A stretch of 64,000 nucleotides of DNA, from contig NZ_KV440950.1 in the NCBI RefSeq assembly GCF_001636405.1, positions 4,010,778-4,074,777 on the forward strand, in the 5' to 3' direction. Origin of the DNA: Peribacillus frigoritolerans. GTDB lineage: Bacteria > Bacillota > Bacilli > Bacillales > DSM-1321. This document shows positions 50,896 through 62,416 of this stretch, one piece after another. The notes below the pieces were generated by a model. The model was given only the letters and a program-made list of their open reading frames with translations. It searched no databases and was not told the DNA's origin. Each line of letters starts with the position of its first letter. Within the stretch, counting starts at the first letter, position 1. The translations under genes and the position numbers were made by a program.

Positions 50896-51777
50896 TTAAT
50901 ACCTCGGCTTTCTATCTCTTATTTCTTCTAAGAATTGCATATAATGCTCGTATCGATAACGGGGAATTTCCCCGGAATCAACCGCTTCCTTCACTGCACA
51001 TTTCGGTTCTTTATCGTGGAGACAGGCCCTGAATTTACAGTCTTCCCCATGCTTATGCATTTCCGGGAAGCAATAGGATAGCCGTTCAGCTTCCATTTCC
51101 ATGAATTCAAGTGAACTGAACCCTGGAGTATCCGCGACAAGTCCAGAGCCGATATGGATCAATTCAACATGCCGGGTCGTATGCTTCCCGCGTCCCAGGT
51201 GTGAAGAAATATCATCCGTCTTTAAAGCCAATTCCGGATTGATCGCATTCAGCAAAGACGATTTCCCAACACCGGACTGACCTGCAAATACACTGGTTTT
51301 TCCTTCTAAATACGGCACTAGTTCTTCAATCCCTCCGGCGGTAACGGAAGATGTCTCCAGAACAGTATAGCCAAGTTTCTGATAGTCCTTGATATACTGA
51401 GACAATTTCTTTTGATTTTCAGCTGTAACCAAGTCCAGTTTCGTCACGACGATAATCGGTTCGATTTCGTTATCTTCGATCAATACGAGAAATCGATCAA
51501 GCAAGGCTGGACTGAAATCAGGTTCCACTGCCGAAAAGACAAGGATTGCCTGGTCTACATTCGAGATTTGCGGACGTATCAATTCGTTCTTTCGCGGTTT
51601 TATTTCGGTCACGGTCCCGTCCGTTTTATTTTCCGCTTCAAAAACAACATAATCACCAACGAGCGGGGTCACCTTATTCTTCCTGAACAGGCCCCTTCCA
51701 CGGCATTGATAGACCTCTTCACCATCAAGGACATAATAAAATCCACTTAATGCTTTGATTATTTTTCCTTCGGGCAT
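50896..51777 (-). CDS. rsgA: Ribosome small-subunit GTPase RsgA (CpgA)
   Basis: Permuted GTPase checking 30S maturation. 293 residues: OB fold, G domain (TKLDL then GQSGVGKSSLLNAI, DTPGF), and a C-terminal zinc site (CFPEMHKHGEDCKFRACLH). Starts after prkC, whose product phosphorylates it in B. subtilis. Confidence 0.95.
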   Translation of the reverse strand: MPEGKIIKALSGFYYVLDGEEVYQCRGRGLFRKNKVTPLVGDYVVFEAENKTDGTVTEIKPRKNELIRPQISNVDQAILVFSAVEPDFSPALLDRFLVLIEDNEIEPIIVVTKLDLVTAENQKKLSQYIKDYQKLGYTVLETSSVTAGGIEELVPYLEGKTSVFAGQSGVGKSSLLNAINPELALKTDDISSHLGRGKHTTRHVELIHIGSGLVADTPGFSSLEFMEMEAERLSYCFPEMHKHGEDCKFRACLHDKEPKCAVKEAVDSGEIPRYRYEHYMQFLEEIRDRKPRY

Positions 51778-51800
51778 AACCACACTCCTAATTCTTAAAT

Positions 51801-53834
51801 TTATTCTGGATATGAGACGGATTCGTCAATGATGACCTGATTGTCCCGCATGACTTTATATCCTGCTTTCTTATCCGGGGAAACCATTAATTCGATCGTT
51901 CTCTCCGCATCTTCCAATATATAGAATGTTTCTTGAGGCTCCGTCATGCTATTGTCGATATCCTCGATGAAAATTTGTATTTTTTGTGTTTTGCCTGGCT
52001 CAACCGGATCATACTCGATTTTGACTTCCTCCGTTACACTCTTGGGCGGAATCTCTTCCTTCCCTTTTGAAATGACCACTTTCACAGTACTGCCCTTTTC
52101 CACCTTCGTAGCAGGTTCCGGTGATTGGGAAATGACAAGCCCCTCAGCTACGGAATCATCATAGATTTCTTCTTCGACATCGATCTTTATTCCGCTTTCA
52201 CTGGAATAATCATCAAGGGCAGCTTTATTGAACCCCGTTAAGTTCTTCAAGCTCAACAGATCTGCCCCTTTACTGACCGTCAGCTCAAGCTCCGTTTCGG
52301 ATGGTACGACCTCAGTGGCACCCGAGGGAGATTGATCTATGATCGTGCCGGGAGCACTGTCATCATATTTTTCAGTAACGCTTATGTTTTTGAATCCCAT
52401 TTTTTCAAGCAGGGATTTAACATCAGAGTAATCTCGACCTTCATAGCTGGACAATGAAATCGTCTCTTTACCAACGCTTTGATAAATATCGATCACTGCA
52501 CCTTCCTTGACCGTCTTACCTTCCTTAGGATTGGTTTTGATCACAAGACCAGCTTCAACCTCTTCATCTTCAATCTCGATCGTCTCTCCAATTTCCAAAT
52601 CCATTTCAAGCAATTCAGTAATGGCGTCATCCAATTCTTCCCCTTTAAGGTCAGGGATCGTCACTTCCTTCGAGACAAGGAGGGGAGGTAAAACTGTGAC
52701 AGATAAAACAGCAAGCAGTGCGAGAACTAAAAAGGTGGTCACCAAGATCGCAGGCATGTTCTTTCGCTTTTTACCTTTGTGTTCCGACTTGTTTTTTTGT
52801 TTTTTCTGTTTCTTTTGTTTCTTCTGTTTCTTTTTTGAATTACTCTCTGCTTCTGATTCACTTTCCTCATCGTCCGCATAAACTAACGTATTTTTTTCAG
52901 GACCCCTTATGATTGTCTCATCGATGCTTGAAAGCTGATCATCCGTTATGACAGGGATGGCTTTTGTTGCATCATGATCTTCGGGAATCGCAAAAGGAAG
53001 TTCATTTGAACGCTCCGGATTAAGCGACGTCCGTATATCATCCTCCATCGAGTCCACGCTCTCATAGCGGTAATATGAATCTTTGGCTGTTGCTTTCAAG
53101 ATAATATTTTCCACACTCTGGGGTATTTCAGAATTCCAGCGTTTTGGTGAAGGAGTTTCCGATTGTAAATGTTTAAGAGCTATCGACACGGCTGATTCAC
53201 CTGAAAAAGGCAATCTCCCCGTCAACAATTCAAACATGACGATGCCAAGTGAATAAATGTCCGATTTCTTATTGGCCATACCGCCTCTGGCCTGTTCCGG
53301 AGATAAATAATGAACCGAACCCAAGACTGCGTTGGTCTGCGTTATGTTTGTTGCACTTAGGGCCAATGCAATGCCAAAGTCCGTAATCTTGACGGTTCCT
53401 TCCTTATCAATCAAAATGTTCTGTGGTTTGATGTCACGATGGATAATCCCATTATGATGGGCATGGGAAATCGCTGCCGTGATTTGCCTCATGATATCCA
53501 AGGCTTCATCAACTGGAATTGGATAATATTTTTGTATGTATTGCTTAAGTGTAAAACCGTCAACGTATTCCATTACAATATAATAGATGGAATCTTCTTC
53601 ACCAACATCATAAATACTTACGATATTGGGATGGGCCAAACTGGTTGCCGATTGGGCTTCCCGATTGAAGCGCTTGATGAACTCTTCGTCATTATTAAAA
53701 TCCATGCGAAGGATTTTCAATGCAACATCCCTATCTAAGATCATATCCCTAGCAAGGTAAACATTAGCCATACCGCCGCCGCCGACCATCTGGATCAGTT
53801 TATAACGGCCGTTGATCCTTCTGCCAATCAACAT
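51801..53834 (-). CDS. prkC: PASTA-domain serine/threonine kinase PrkC
   Basis: Senses muropeptides and drives spore germination and stress responses. 677 residues: kinase domain 1-270 (VALKILR Lys, HRDIKPQNIL, TDFGIA), a lysine-rich linker (KKKQKKQKKQKKQK, about 330-350), one membrane helix about 362-385, three PASTA repeats and a C-terminal Ig-like domain. Confidence 0.96.
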   Translation of the reverse strand: MLIGRRINGRYKLIQMVGGGGMANVYLARDMILDRDVALKILRMDFNNDEEFIKRFNREAQSATSLAHPNIVSIYDVGEEDSIYYIVMEYVDGFTLKQYIQKYYPIPVDEALDIMRQITAAISHAHHNGIIHRDIKPQNILIDKEGTVKITDFGIALALSATNITQTNAVLGSVHYLSPEQARGGMANKKSDIYSLGIVMFELLTGRLPFSGESAVSIALKHLQSETPSPKRWNSEIPQSVENIILKATAKDSYYRYESVDSMEDDIRTSLNPERSNELPFAIPEDHDATKAIPVITDDQLSSIDETIIRGPEKNTLVYADDEESESEAESNSKKKQKKQKKQKKQKNKSEHKGKKRKNMPAILVTTFLVLALLAVLSVTVLPPLLVSKEVTIPDLKGEELDDAITELLEMDLEIGETIEIEDEEVEAGLVIKTNPKEGKTVKEGAVIDIYQSVGKETISLSSYEGRDYSDVKSLLEKMGFKNISVTEKYDDSAPGTIIDQSPSGATEVVPSETELELTVSKGADLLSLKNLTGFNKAALDDYSSESGIKIDVEEEIYDDSVAEGLVISQSPEPATKVEKGSTVKVVISKGKEEIPPKSVTEEVKIEYDPVEPGKTQKIQIFIEDIDNSMTEPQETFYILEDAERTIELMVSPDKKAGYKVMRDNQVIIDESVSYPE

Positions 53835-53839
53835 TCAAT

Positions 53840-54589
53840 TCACCTGCTTTCACTTTCTTCAGTAAATTGAACAAGCACAAGGGTGATATTATCTTCCCCA
53901 CCGTAGTGATTGGCCTTATCTATTAATGAATTCGCCTTTTCTTCAAGTGACTGTGCATTGGTTACCGTTTCTTCCAGTTCCAGTTCACTCACTTTATTCG
54001 TCAATCCGTCCGAACAAAGCAATAGTAAATCATTTTCTTCGAAGATGACCGTCATAATGTCCATTTCCACTTGCATTTCTGTCCCCAAGGCTCGTAATAA
54101 AACATTTTTCCGTGGATGGTTTTCGGCATCTTCTTTCGAAATCTGACCGGAACGGACCAATTCATTAACGAGTGAATGATCTTCCGTGACCTGCTTAAAA
54201 CCACTCTCATTATACAAATAACACCGGCTGTCCCCGATGTTGGCAATGGTAGCAAACTTGTCGGTGCAAATGGCTGCAACAATGGTGGTCCCCATGCCCT
54301 TACATTCCGTATTCGCTTCTGCATGTTCAAAAAGCAACTGATTGACCGTGAAGATTTGCTGCTTAAGCCAATCTTCGGCATCATTTGCCGTTTCGATTCC
54401 GGTGGATACTTCCCAGCCCTTTTTCAGAAGGTCTATCGTCATTGCACTGGCTACATCCCCGGCACGGTGGCCGCCCATGCCATCTGCAACGATGGCAAGG
54501 CGAACGCCTTCCGAGTTCTTAAAGATTCCGCCATTATCTTCATTATGCTGGCGGACTTTTCCACGGTCTGTCTTAAATATTGCCCTCAT
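53840..54589 (-). CDS. prpC: PP2C-type protein phosphatase PrpC
   Basis: Opposes PrkC. 249 residues; metal motifs VADGMGGHRAGD, CSDGLTNKV and GGEDNITLV. Starts MRAIFKTDRGKVRQHNEDN; the rlmN stop lies inside its SD GAGGTGA. Five nt before prkC. Confidence 0.96.
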   Translation of the reverse strand: MRAIFKTDRGKVRQHNEDNGGIFKNSEGVRLAIVADGMGGHRAGDVASAMTIDLLKKGWEVSTGIETANDAEDWLKQQIFTVNQLLFEHAEANTECKGMGTTIVAAICTDKFATIANIGDSRCYLYNESGFKQVTEDHSLVNELVRSGQISKEDAENHPRKNVLLRALGTEMQVEMDIMTVIFEENDLLLLCSDGLTNKVSELELEETVTNAQSLEEKANSLIDKANHYGGEDNITLVLVQFTEESESR

Positions 54590-54593
54590 AGGG

Positions 54594-55688
54594 TCACCTC
54601 GTCTCTTCTTTGCGCTCCTTGGCCCGAAGCTGGCCGCAGGCTGCGTCAATATCACTGCCTTGTTCCCTTCGGATCGTTACATTAATGCCGCGCTTCTTCA
54701 ATGTTTTTTCAAACTCAAAAATCTGGTCCCGAGGTGTTCGTACATAGTTGCGTTCCGGTACATAGTTTACCGGTATTAAGTTAACATGGCATTTTATCCC
54801 TTTTATTAAAGCTGCTAATTCTTCAGCGTGATCCACTGAATCATTTTCGCCACCGAATAGACCATATTCAAAACTTACACGGCGGCCTGTTTTTTCTGTA
54901 TAGTATTTGATGGCCTCAATCAGGTCTGGAAGTTTGTAGGCCTTATTGATCGGCATCAATTTACTTCTTAATTCCGTATTCGGTGCATGAAGGGAAACAG
55001 CAAAGTTTATTTGCATACTTTCTTCGGCAAACTTATAGATTTTAGGAATGATCCCACTTGTGGAAACGGTAATATGACGCGCCCCGATGTTCAAGCCCTT
55101 TTCATGGTTTATATTCTTCAAGAATGACATCATATTATCGTAGTTATCAAACGGTTCACCGATTCCCATGATAACGACGGAACTAACACGCTCTTCCGAC
55201 TCGTCAAGTGCTTGCTGAACTTTAACGACCTGGGCAACAATTTCCCCTGATTCAAGATTCCGCTTTAAACCGCCTAGTGTCGAAGCACAGAATGTACAGC
55301 CAATTCTGCATCCTACTTGCGTTGTCACGCAAATGGAGTTTCCGTATTCATGACGCATCAGCACCGTTTCAATCGAATATCCATCTTGGAGTTCAAATAA
55401 AAACTTCATCGTTCCGTCATTGGACGTTTGCTGAATCAAAGTCTTCAATGTTGTGAAGGTGAATTGCGACTCCAACTTATCCCGTAATGATTTCGAAAGG
55501 TTGGACATATCTTCAAAACTGGAGACACGCTTTTTATAAAGCCAGTCATATACTTGCTCGGCCCGGAATGCCTTCTCTCCATTTTGAAGAAGCCATTCTT
55601 TAATTTGGTGAAGCTCCAATGAGTAGATCGATGGTTTTTCTGGTGTCGTGTCTTTTCTTACTCTAGATGATTTAGTGATTTCTGCCAT
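54594..55688 (-). CDS. rlmN: 23S rRNA (A2503-C2)/tRNA (A37) methyltransferase RlmN
   Basis: Radical-SAM enzyme. 364 residues; cluster [10 protein letters not shown], and catalytic Cys in AACGQLR near the C-terminus. Fits between rsmB and prpC as usual. Confidence 0.96.
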   Translation of the reverse strand: MAEITKSSRVRKDTTPEKPSIYSLELHQIKEWLLQNGEKAFRAEQVYDWLYKKRVSSFEDMSNLSKSLRDKLESQFTFTTLKTLIQQTSNDGTMKFLFELQDGYSIETVLMRHEYGNSICVTTQVGCRIGCTFCASTLGGLKRNLESGEIVAQVVKVQQALDESEERVSSVVIMGIGEPFDNYDNMMSFLKNINHEKGLNIGARHITVSTSGIIPKIYKFAEESMQINFAVSLHAPNTELRSKLMPINKAYKLPDLIEAIKYYTEKTGRRVSFEYGLFGGENDSVDHAEELAALIKGIKCHVNLIPVNYVPERNYVRTPRDQIFEFEKTLKKRGINVTIRREQGSDIDAACGQLRAKERKEETR

Positions 55689-57040
55689 TACAGCACCTTC
55701 TTTCTAAAACTCGCAATAAAGAATCCGTCACTGCTAAAATATTGCGGAAAAACTTGCAGCGTATGACCCTCGATATATGGCTGAACGCTTTCAGGCATTC
55801 TTGTGGACAAGGTTGCATCGCTTTCAAAATCCGGATGGCTTTCCAAAAATGCTGCAGCGACTTTGTCATTTTCTTCTTTATCCACCGTACAGGTACTATA
55901 TACTAACCGTCCTCCTTGCTTAACAAGCGGGGCAGCCGATTCCAATAATTGTTGTTGTATACTTGAGAGTTTCATTATATCATCTTTTGTTTTAGTATAC
56001 TTTACATCAGGTTTCCGGCGCATGACTCCCAACCCGGAACATGGTGCATCGATCAGGACCCTGTCAAACCCTTCCTTATTAAAGTGCTCTTGCACTTTTC
56101 TGCTATCAAGGGCCATTGTCTTAATATTGTTTCTGAGTTTTAGGCGCTCCGCCTGCTCTTTAATTAGCTTGACCTTATGTTCATGAAGGTCTAGTGCATA
56201 TACTTGTCCTGTGGTCAAGCCTTCTGCGATATGGGTCGTTTTCCCTCCAGGTGCAGCACAGCAATCGAGCACAGCATCATTTTCATTCGCACCCAATGCA
56301 TGGGCAACTAGCATTGAACTCTCGTCCTGAATCGATAAATACCCCATTTTATAGCTTTCTGAATGAGCAAGATTCCCTTTATAGCTGACGATTGCTTCGG
56401 GAACGACTTCACTCGCTTCAACATCATATCCTTCTTCTGTTAATATGCTGATCAGTTCACGGCGTGAGATCTTTTTTAAATTAACACGTCCTGTCTGTAA
56501 TGGCGCAGTTAAGTTGATTTCACACATTTCCTTGGTTTTTTCATAGCCAAATTGCTCTACCCAACGCTGGACCAGCCAAATAGGATGACTCACCTCTATG
56601 GAAAGCCGTTCCAGATCATTTTTAATTTCCTCTAAAGAAGGGACACCATTTCTTTGAATATTACGAAGCACACCATTGACCATCGAAGAGGTGCCCTTGT
56701 GTCCGCGCTTTTTGGAAATTTCTACGGCCTCGAAAATGATTGCATGATCGGGAACTTTATCTAAATAGACCATTTGGTAAACGGAAAGTCTAAGTAAATT
56801 GATGACCCAGCTTTGCGTTTTTTTAGGTTGTTTAATAAACGGGTTCAAAAAATAATCCAAAGTCATTTTCCGCTGGATGGTACCGTAGCTTATCTCTGTA
56901 AGCAAACCGCTGTCCACGGCGGATAACTGGTGCTTTTTAATCAAGTTGTTCAATAATAGGTTACTGTAGGATTGGTTTTTCTCTACAGATTCCAAAATAT
57001 CGAGAGCGATTTCACGTACTCCCTTTTTAGTTTGCTTCAT
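55688..57040 (-). CDS. rsmB: 16S rRNA (C967-C5)-methyltransferase RsmB (Sun)
   Basis: 450 residues: N-terminal NusB-like domain ([18 protein letters not shown]) and C-terminal Rossmann methyltransferase with [14 protein letters not shown] and [15 protein letters not shown] (catalytic Cys), plus [13 protein letters not shown]. Overlaps fmt by 14 nt. Confidence 0.96.
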   Translation of the reverse strand: MKQTKKGVREIALDILESVEKNQSYSNLLLNNLIKKHQLSAVDSGLLTEISYGTIQRKMTLDYFLNPFIKQPKKTQSWVINLLRLSVYQMVYLDKVPDHAIIFEAVEISKKRGHKGTSSMVNGVLRNIQRNGVPSLEEIKNDLERLSIEVSHPIWLVQRWVEQFGYEKTKEMCEINLTAPLQTGRVNLKKISRRELISILTEEGYDVEASEVVPEAIVSYKGNLAHSESYKMGYLSIQDESSMLVAHALGANENDAVLDCCAAPGGKTTHIAEGLTTGQVYALDLHEHKVKLIKEQAERLKLRNNIKTMALDSRKVQEHFNKEGFDRVLIDAPCSGLGVMRRKPDVKYTKTKDDIMKLSSIQQQLLESAAPLVKQGGRLVYSTCTVDKEENDKVAAAFLESHPDFESDATLSTRMPESVQPYIEGHTLQVFPQYFSSDGFFIASFRKKVL

Positions 57041-57986
57041 TCTGTTCTCCTAACTTCATGCCTGCTTTAATGAACGATCCGGCTCCGCGCAAGTAATCTT
57101 TCGCCGGCATTTTTTTCTTTCCTGAAGGCTGCAGTTCTGTTACTAGTATTGCCGTCTCATTGCCTGTCGAAACGATGAAACCATCATTTTGTACCTCAAC
57201 GATCATGCCCGGCAAGGCTTGCTTGCCAGCTTCTAATTTCTTTACTTGCCATATTTTCATAATGGAACCGTCTAAGGTTGTATAAGCAACAGGCCAAGGA
57301 TTCAAGCCGCGTACATGGTTATAGATGTCTTCCCCTGATTTCGACCAGTCGATTTTTTCCTCCGACCGTTTGATGTTAGGCGCAAAAGATGCTTTAGCAT
57401 CATCTTGCTTGATTGCCTGTAACTCTTCATTTATAAGTTTTGGAAGTGTGTCCGCAAGTAAATCCGACCCTACCTTGCTTAATTTATCATGCAGTGTACC
57501 AACATTGTCTTCTTCCTCTATAGTAACTTCCGCCTGAGTCAATATATCACCGGCATCCAATTTTTCTGCCATATACATGATGGTTATCCCTGTCTTTTCT
57601 TTCCCCTGTAAAATGGAATAATGAATTGGCGCCCCTCCACGCAGTTCAGGAAGCAGGGAGGCATGTACATTAATACAACCGTACTTAGGGGCATCCAACA
57701 ATTCATTCGGAAGAATTTGTCCGAATGCTGCCGTCACCACTAAATCAGCATTCAATGCAATGATTTTTTCAAGTTCTTCTTTTTCCCGGATTTTTTCAGG
57801 CTGATAAACGGGTATCCCATGCTTTTCGGCTTCGACTTTAACTGGCGGCGGCGTAAGCACCTTTTTGCGGCCCACTGGACGATCTGGCTGTGTGACAACA
57901 GCGATCACATCATACCCTTCATCAATGATTCTTTTCAATACCGGCACCGAAAAGTCCGGTGTACCCATAAAAATTATTTTTGTCAT
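57027..57986 (-). CDS. fmt: Methionyl-tRNA formyltransferase
   Basis: 319 residues; [16 protein letters not shown], and the formyl-binding motif [22 protein letters not shown] overlap with def. Confidence 0.97.
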   Translation of the reverse strand: MTKIIFMGTPDFSVPVLKRIIDEGYDVIAVVTQPDRPVGRKKVLTPPPVKVEAEKHGIPVYQPEKIREKEELEKIIALNADLVVTAAFGQILPNELLDAPKYGCINVHASLLPELRGGAPIHYSILQGKEKTGITIMYMAEKLDAGDILTQAEVTIEEEDNVGTLHDKLSKVGSDLLADTLPKLINEELQAIKQDDAKASFAPNIKRSEEKIDWSKSGEDIYNHVRGLNPWPVAYTTLDGSIMKIWQVKKLEAGKQALPGMIVEVQNDGFIVSTGNETAILVTELQPSGKKKMPAKDYLRGAGSFIKAGMKLGEQNEAN

Positions 57987-58468
57987 TCTTCTCCATACCT
58001 TTCTAACTCTTCTTCCGAAATATACCGGGAAACCTTACTTGTAAATAAGACTCCTTGCAGATGATCGATTTCGTGTAGAAGGGCCCTTGCAAGGAAATCC
58101 TCCGCTTCTATCTCGAAATAAGATCCTTTTCGGTCTTGTGCTCGGACTTTGACACGGTAAGGACGCACTACTTCACCATATAAACTCGGGAAGCTCAAGC
58201 ATCCTTCAACACCTGTCTGTTCTCCTTCCAATTCCAGCACTTCCGGATTAATCAGTTCGATTGCACCTGATCCTTCCTCTATTTCAACGACGGCCACTTG
58301 CTTTTTCACGCCAACTTGAGGTGCTGCAAGTCCAACGCCATCCGCCTCCACCATCGTTTCATACATGTTATTTAACAGCTTTGCCAACTTTTTATCAAAA
58401 CTTGTTACTTTATCGCATTTTTGTTGTAAAATTTTTTCAGGAAACAAAACAATCGGTAAAATAGCCAA
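57983..58468 (-). CDS. def: Peptide deformylase
   Basis: 161 residues, normal for the family: [17 protein letters not shown] and HEIDHLQG bind the metal. Start chosen at a TTG (58468, [14 protein letters not shown]), 12 nt after AGGAGGG; a longer frame in front begins MLFFIS and lacks an SD. The start is the least certain point. Confidence 0.9.
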   Translation of the reverse strand: MAILPIVLFPEKILQQKCDKVTSFDKKLAKLLNNMYETMVEADGVGLAAPQVGVKKQVAVVEIEEGSGAIELINPEVLELEGEQTGVEGCLSFPSLYGEVVRPYRVKVRAQDRKGSYFEIEAEDFLARALLHEIDHLQGVLFTSKVSRYISEEELERYGEE

Positions 58469-58563
58469 AATTAAAGGTACCCTCCTAGATATGAAAAACA
58501 ACACTTCATTATATAAAAACGCAAGCTGTTACAGCTCGCGGTAATCATCCATCTCTAAAATAA

Positions 58564-60975
58564 TTACATCATGATCTGTGGATTTAAATCTATTGAAATC
58601 TGCAGATGATTCTGAGCGGTTTCTTTTTGGTAATGCTCTAAAAGTGTGCGTAAATGCTGATTCAGGTCCGGCTCTCGTTTGTATTTTATCAGACATTGAT
58701 AGCGATATCTATTGTTGATTCGACTAATGGGCGAAGCAACCGGACCTAGTACGACAGAATCCCGATTCAATCGCGAGCCTAAATAATTGGTGATTTTCTC
58801 AGTAACACTTACCGTCTTCATTAAATCTTCATGTGAAACGGTTATAAGGACGACATAATAATATGGAGGGTAATGACTTTGCCTCCTTAGATACATCTCC
58901 CGTTCATAAAAAGCATCATAATCCTGCAGGGCAGAAAGCTCGATGCTGTAGTGCTCAGGCGTATAGGTTTGGATGACCACTTCTCCCGGAAGCTGATGAC
59001 GTCCCGCCCTTCCGCTGACCTGCGTCAGCAGCTGAAATGTCTTTTCCGAAGAACGGAAATCAGGCAGATGTAGCATCGTATCGGCTGAAAGGACTCCAAC
59101 AAGAGTGATATTAGGAAAATCAAGGCCCTTGGCTATCATTTGGGTGCCTAGCAATATATCCGCTTTTCCTTCACCAAAGGCATTCAGCAATCGCTCATGT
59201 GAACCCTTCTTACTCGTCGTGTCAACATCCATTCGTATGACCCTTGCTTCAGGCAGGATTTTTGCAAGCTCTTCTTCAACCTTTTGAGTTCCTGTACCAA
59301 AGAACCTTATATGTTCACTTTCACATTCAGGGCAAACGGAGGGCATTCCCTCTTCAAACCCACAATAATGGCATTTCATTATATCATTAAAGCGATGATA
59401 TGTAAGTGAAATGTCACAATTAGGGCAGTTGATGACCAATCCGCAGCTTCGACACATCACAAAGGAAGAATGCCCCCTTTTATTTAGCATCAGGACAGTT
59501 TGCTCCCCCTTCTCAAGCCTGTCTTTCAGCTTGGTAAAGAGCAGCTCCGAAAACATGGAACGATTTCCAGTTCTTAGTTCTTCCCTCATATCTACAATAT
59601 CCACTGCTGGCAAAGCATTTTTATTCATCCTCTGGCTAAGGGTCAATAATTTATAGACATTTTTCTTGGCTCGCGCAAAAGATTCAAGTGTAGGTGTGGC
59701 GCTGCCAAGAATAACCGGGCAACCATATGATTTTGCTCTTTCAATGGCAACATCCCTAGCATGGTACCTTGGCGTTTCTTCTTGCTTATAACTGGATTCA
59801 TGCTCTTCGTCAATGATGACCAGCCCCAGGCTTTCAAAAGGAGCAAACACGGCAGAACGCGCCCCGACCACCACTTTTACTTCTTTGCGGTGAATTTTCC
59901 GCCATTCATCATATTTTTCACCTACGGATAAACCGCTATGCATGACAGCTACCTGCTCCCCAAATCGTTCCTTAAACCTCTTCACCGTCTGTGGCGTCAA
60001 GGAGATTTCAGGTACAAGCATGATTGCTTCCTTCCCTTTTTCAATGACAGAGGCAATTGCCTGTAGATACACTTCCGTCTTCCCGCTGCCGGTTACACCA
60101 TATAAAAGGAAGACATCATGTTCATCATGATGTATTTTCTCTTGGATCGGCTTCAATGCAGCGGTTTGTTCAGCTGTCAGTGTAAAGGGAATGGATTTTT
60201 CGAACACACGGTTTTCATAAGGATCACGGTATACCTCTTGATCCATTTCAGCCAAGGCCCCTTTTGACACTAGGGATTTGACGGTACCGCTTGATGTGTT
60301 CATCAATTCAAGCAATTCCTTTAACGGGATGGGTTCTTGATGTTCAATAAAGTATTGAAGGAGTTCCTGTTGTTTTTTTGCATGGCTGGATATGGCTGAT
60401 GCCATTTCTTTCAGTTCCATAGGGGAAAGCAAAGATTTAATGACTCGGACCGTCTTCTTGTTAAGTCGGTTTTTCACATTGTATTCGAGCTCAAGATTGC
60501 CATTTTGCATTTCCTTTTGGACCAGGGAGGCATTCTCCCCTTCAATCACGTCTTTCCAAGATAGTGAATCATTTTTCCCGAAAAGGTTTTGAATGGAGGG
60601 AGGGAGCTGGTCCTTTTTATCTTCAACGACTTTAATGACTTTTTCATACTTTGCTTTCATCGCTGCCGGAAGCATGGCCTGTAGCGCTGAAATTTTAAAA
60701 CACATCGCCTCCTTGGTCAACCAGTCACCGAGCTGAAGCAATTCATCATTGATTATGGGCTCCAAATCCATTGGTTCCTTTATAAAGCGTAATTTCGCAA
60801 AGTCGCTTTTAGCTTTTAAGCCTGTGACGAACCCCTGCACCATTCTTGGACCGAATGGGACGATGACTCTCATTCCGGGCTTGATGACTTGGTTCCACTT
60901 TTCAGGGATGCGATAGTCGAATTCTCGATCCGTTTGTTTAGCAGGTACATCCACGATGACGGATGCTATATCCAT
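58564..60975 (-). CDS. priA: Primosomal replication-restart helicase PriA
   Basis: 803 residues. Walker A GVTGSGKTEVYLQA, DEEHESSYK, two zinc ribbons (CRSCGLVINCPNCD, CHYCGF, CPECES), and C-terminal helicase and domain parts. Six nt after coaBC. Confidence 0.97.
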   Translation of the reverse strand: MDIASVIVDVPAKQTDREFDYRIPEKWNQVIKPGMRVIVPFGPRMVQGFVTGLKAKSDFAKLRFIKEPMDLEPIINDELLQLGDWLTKEAMCFKISALQAMLPAAMKAKYEKVIKVVEDKKDQLPPSIQNLFGKNDSLSWKDVIEGENASLVQKEMQNGNLELEYNVKNRLNKKTVRVIKSLLSPMELKEMASAISSHAKKQQELLQYFIEHQEPIPLKELLELMNTSSGTVKSLVSKGALAEMDQEVYRDPYENRVFEKSIPFTLTAEQTAALKPIQEKIHHDEHDVFLLYGVTGSGKTEVYLQAIASVIEKGKEAIMLVPEISLTPQTVKRFKERFGEQVAVMHSGLSVGEKYDEWRKIHRKEVKVVVGARSAVFAPFESLGLVIIDEEHESSYKQEETPRYHARDVAIERAKSYGCPVILGSATPTLESFARAKKNVYKLLTLSQRMNKNALPAVDIVDMREELRTGNRSMFSELLFTKLKDRLEKGEQTVLMLNKRGHSSFVMCRSCGLVINCPNCDISLTYHRFNDIMKCHYCGFEEGMPSVCPECESEHIRFFGTGTQKVEEELAKILPEARVIRMDVDTTSKKGSHERLLNAFGEGKADILLGTQMIAKGLDFPNITLVGVLSADTMLHLPDFRSSEKTFQLLTQVSGRAGRHQLPGEVVIQTYTPEHYSIELSALQDYDAFYEREMYLRRQSHYPPYYYVVLITVSHEDLMKTVSVTEKITNYLGSRLNRDSVVLGPVASPISRINNRYRYQCLIKYKREPDLNQHLRTLLEHYQKETAQNHLQISIDLNPQIMM

Positions 60976-60981
60976 AAGACA

Positions 60982-62190
60982 TCATTCCTTTTGCTTGCGA
61001 GATACTTCTGCCAGGATGCTTTTAGCTATATCCGCTTTACTCATTTTTGGAAGTTCGGTCGCACTTCCATCTTTATCGTAAATGGTCACGATGTTCGTAT
61101 CCGTTCCAAATCCTGCCCCTGCGACGGTAACATTATTGGCAACGATCATATCTGCATTCTTTTTGACCAATTTTCCTCTTGCGTATTCTTCAACGTTGTT
61201 CGTTTCAGCCGCAAAGCCCACCAAAATCTGATGCGTTTTATTTTCACCGAGTTCCTTTAGGATATCCTTTGTCCGTTCAAATTCAATCACATTTTCCCCT
61301 GGCTGCTTTTTCATCTTTCGAGTATGATAGACCTTCGGTTTATAATCCGCCACTGCAGCCGTCATGATTACGACATCACTGGCAGCGAACCGATCGAATA
61401 CCGCATCATACATATTTGCTGCTGATTCCACTGGTATTACTCTGGCCTTGGGAGGTGGCGTCAAGTTCACTGGGCCGGTAATCAATGTCACCTCAGCGCC
61501 CATTTCAATTGCCGCTTCGGCTAGGGCATAGCCCATTTTGCCACTGGAATGGTTCGTCACAAAACGAACCGGATCAATCGCTTCACGTGTCGGCCCTGCC
61601 GTAATTAAATATTTCTTTCCTTTAAGAGGCTGTTGCTGTAATTTGCGTTCATTGAAATATCGATTAAGATGTTCTACGATTGTTTCCGGTTCCTCCAATC
61701 GCCCTTTCCCTACATATCCGCAGGCCAAATACCCTTCACCAGGTTCAATGAATTGATATCCAAACGACCGAAGTGTCTCCATATTTTTCTGAACCGCTGG
61801 ATGTGCGTACATGTGCACGTTCATTGCCGGCGCAACCCAAACAGGTGCTTCCGTTGCCAATAGGGTGGTCGTGATCATATCATCCGCGATTCCATTGGCT
61901 ACTTTGCCAATGACATTGGCTGTAGCTGGAGCCAACAGGATGATATCAGCCCAATCAGCCAAGTCGATGTGGGCAATGACTGAAGAATCCTTCTCATCAA
62001 AAGTATCTGTGTACACATCATTTCTCGAAAGTGCTTGAAAGGTGAGCGGCGTCACGAACTTACGTGCCGATTCACTCATGATCACTTTAACATGCGCACC
62101 TTCCTGAGTTAATTTACTTGTCAGGGCAGCAGCCTTATATACAGCAATCCCGCCGGTGACACAAAGAAGTACTTTTTTATCGATAAGCAT
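60982..62190 (-). CDS. coaBC: Bifunctional phosphopantothenoylcysteine decarboxylase/synthase
   Basis: Coenzyme A synthesis. 402 residues: N-terminal flavoprotein domain (PAMNVHMYAHPAV, and catalytic Cys in ACGYVGKGRL) and C-terminal CoaB domain (ITAGPTREAIDPVRFVTN, KKNADMIVANNV). Confidence 0.96.
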   Translation of the reverse strand: MLIDKKVLLCVTGGIAVYKAAALTSKLTQEGAHVKVIMSESARKFVTPLTFQALSRNDVYTDTFDEKDSSVIAHIDLADWADIILLAPATANVIGKVANGIADDMITTTLLATEAPVWVAPAMNVHMYAHPAVQKNMETLRSFGYQFIEPGEGYLACGYVGKGRLEEPETIVEHLNRYFNERKLQQQPLKGKKYLITAGPTREAIDPVRFVTNHSSGKMGYALAEAAIEMGAEVTLITGPVNLTPPPKARVIPVESAANMYDAVFDRFAASDVVIMTAAVADYKPKVYHTRKMKKQPGENVIEFERTKDILKELGENKTHQILVGFAAETNNVEEYARGKLVKKNADMIVANNVTVAGAGFGTDTNIVTIYDKDGSATELPKMSKADIAKSILAEVSRKQKE

Positions 62191-62292
62191 GCAAATTTCC
62201 CCTAACTATACATTCTATTCTTTCTAATTATGACGGAAAACCGAAGAAATTTCATTTGAAATGCGCAATAACCTATGGATTCCCCCAAACAT

Positions 62293-62392
62293 TACTTTAA
62301 AAAAAATCAAAACAAACAGGCCTGACACCTTGGCCGCAGGAAGGAAGCACTTTCCAAATGTAACGCTCCTGTTTGCTTTAGGGTGTCAGGCC
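62293..62392 (-). repeat. Structured hairpin element between rpoZ and coaBC
   Basis: Eleven-bp arms GGCCTGACACC/GGTGTCAGGCC at 62319-62329 and 62382-62392 enclose a 52-nt insert with its own pairing (CAGGA/TCCTG). On the minus strand the hairpin is followed by a U-rich tail ending in eight U. Works as a terminator; the size and symmetry suggest a repeat family. Confidence 0.6.
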
Positions 62393-62416
62393 CGATAGGT
62401 CAAGCTCTGTGTTCTC

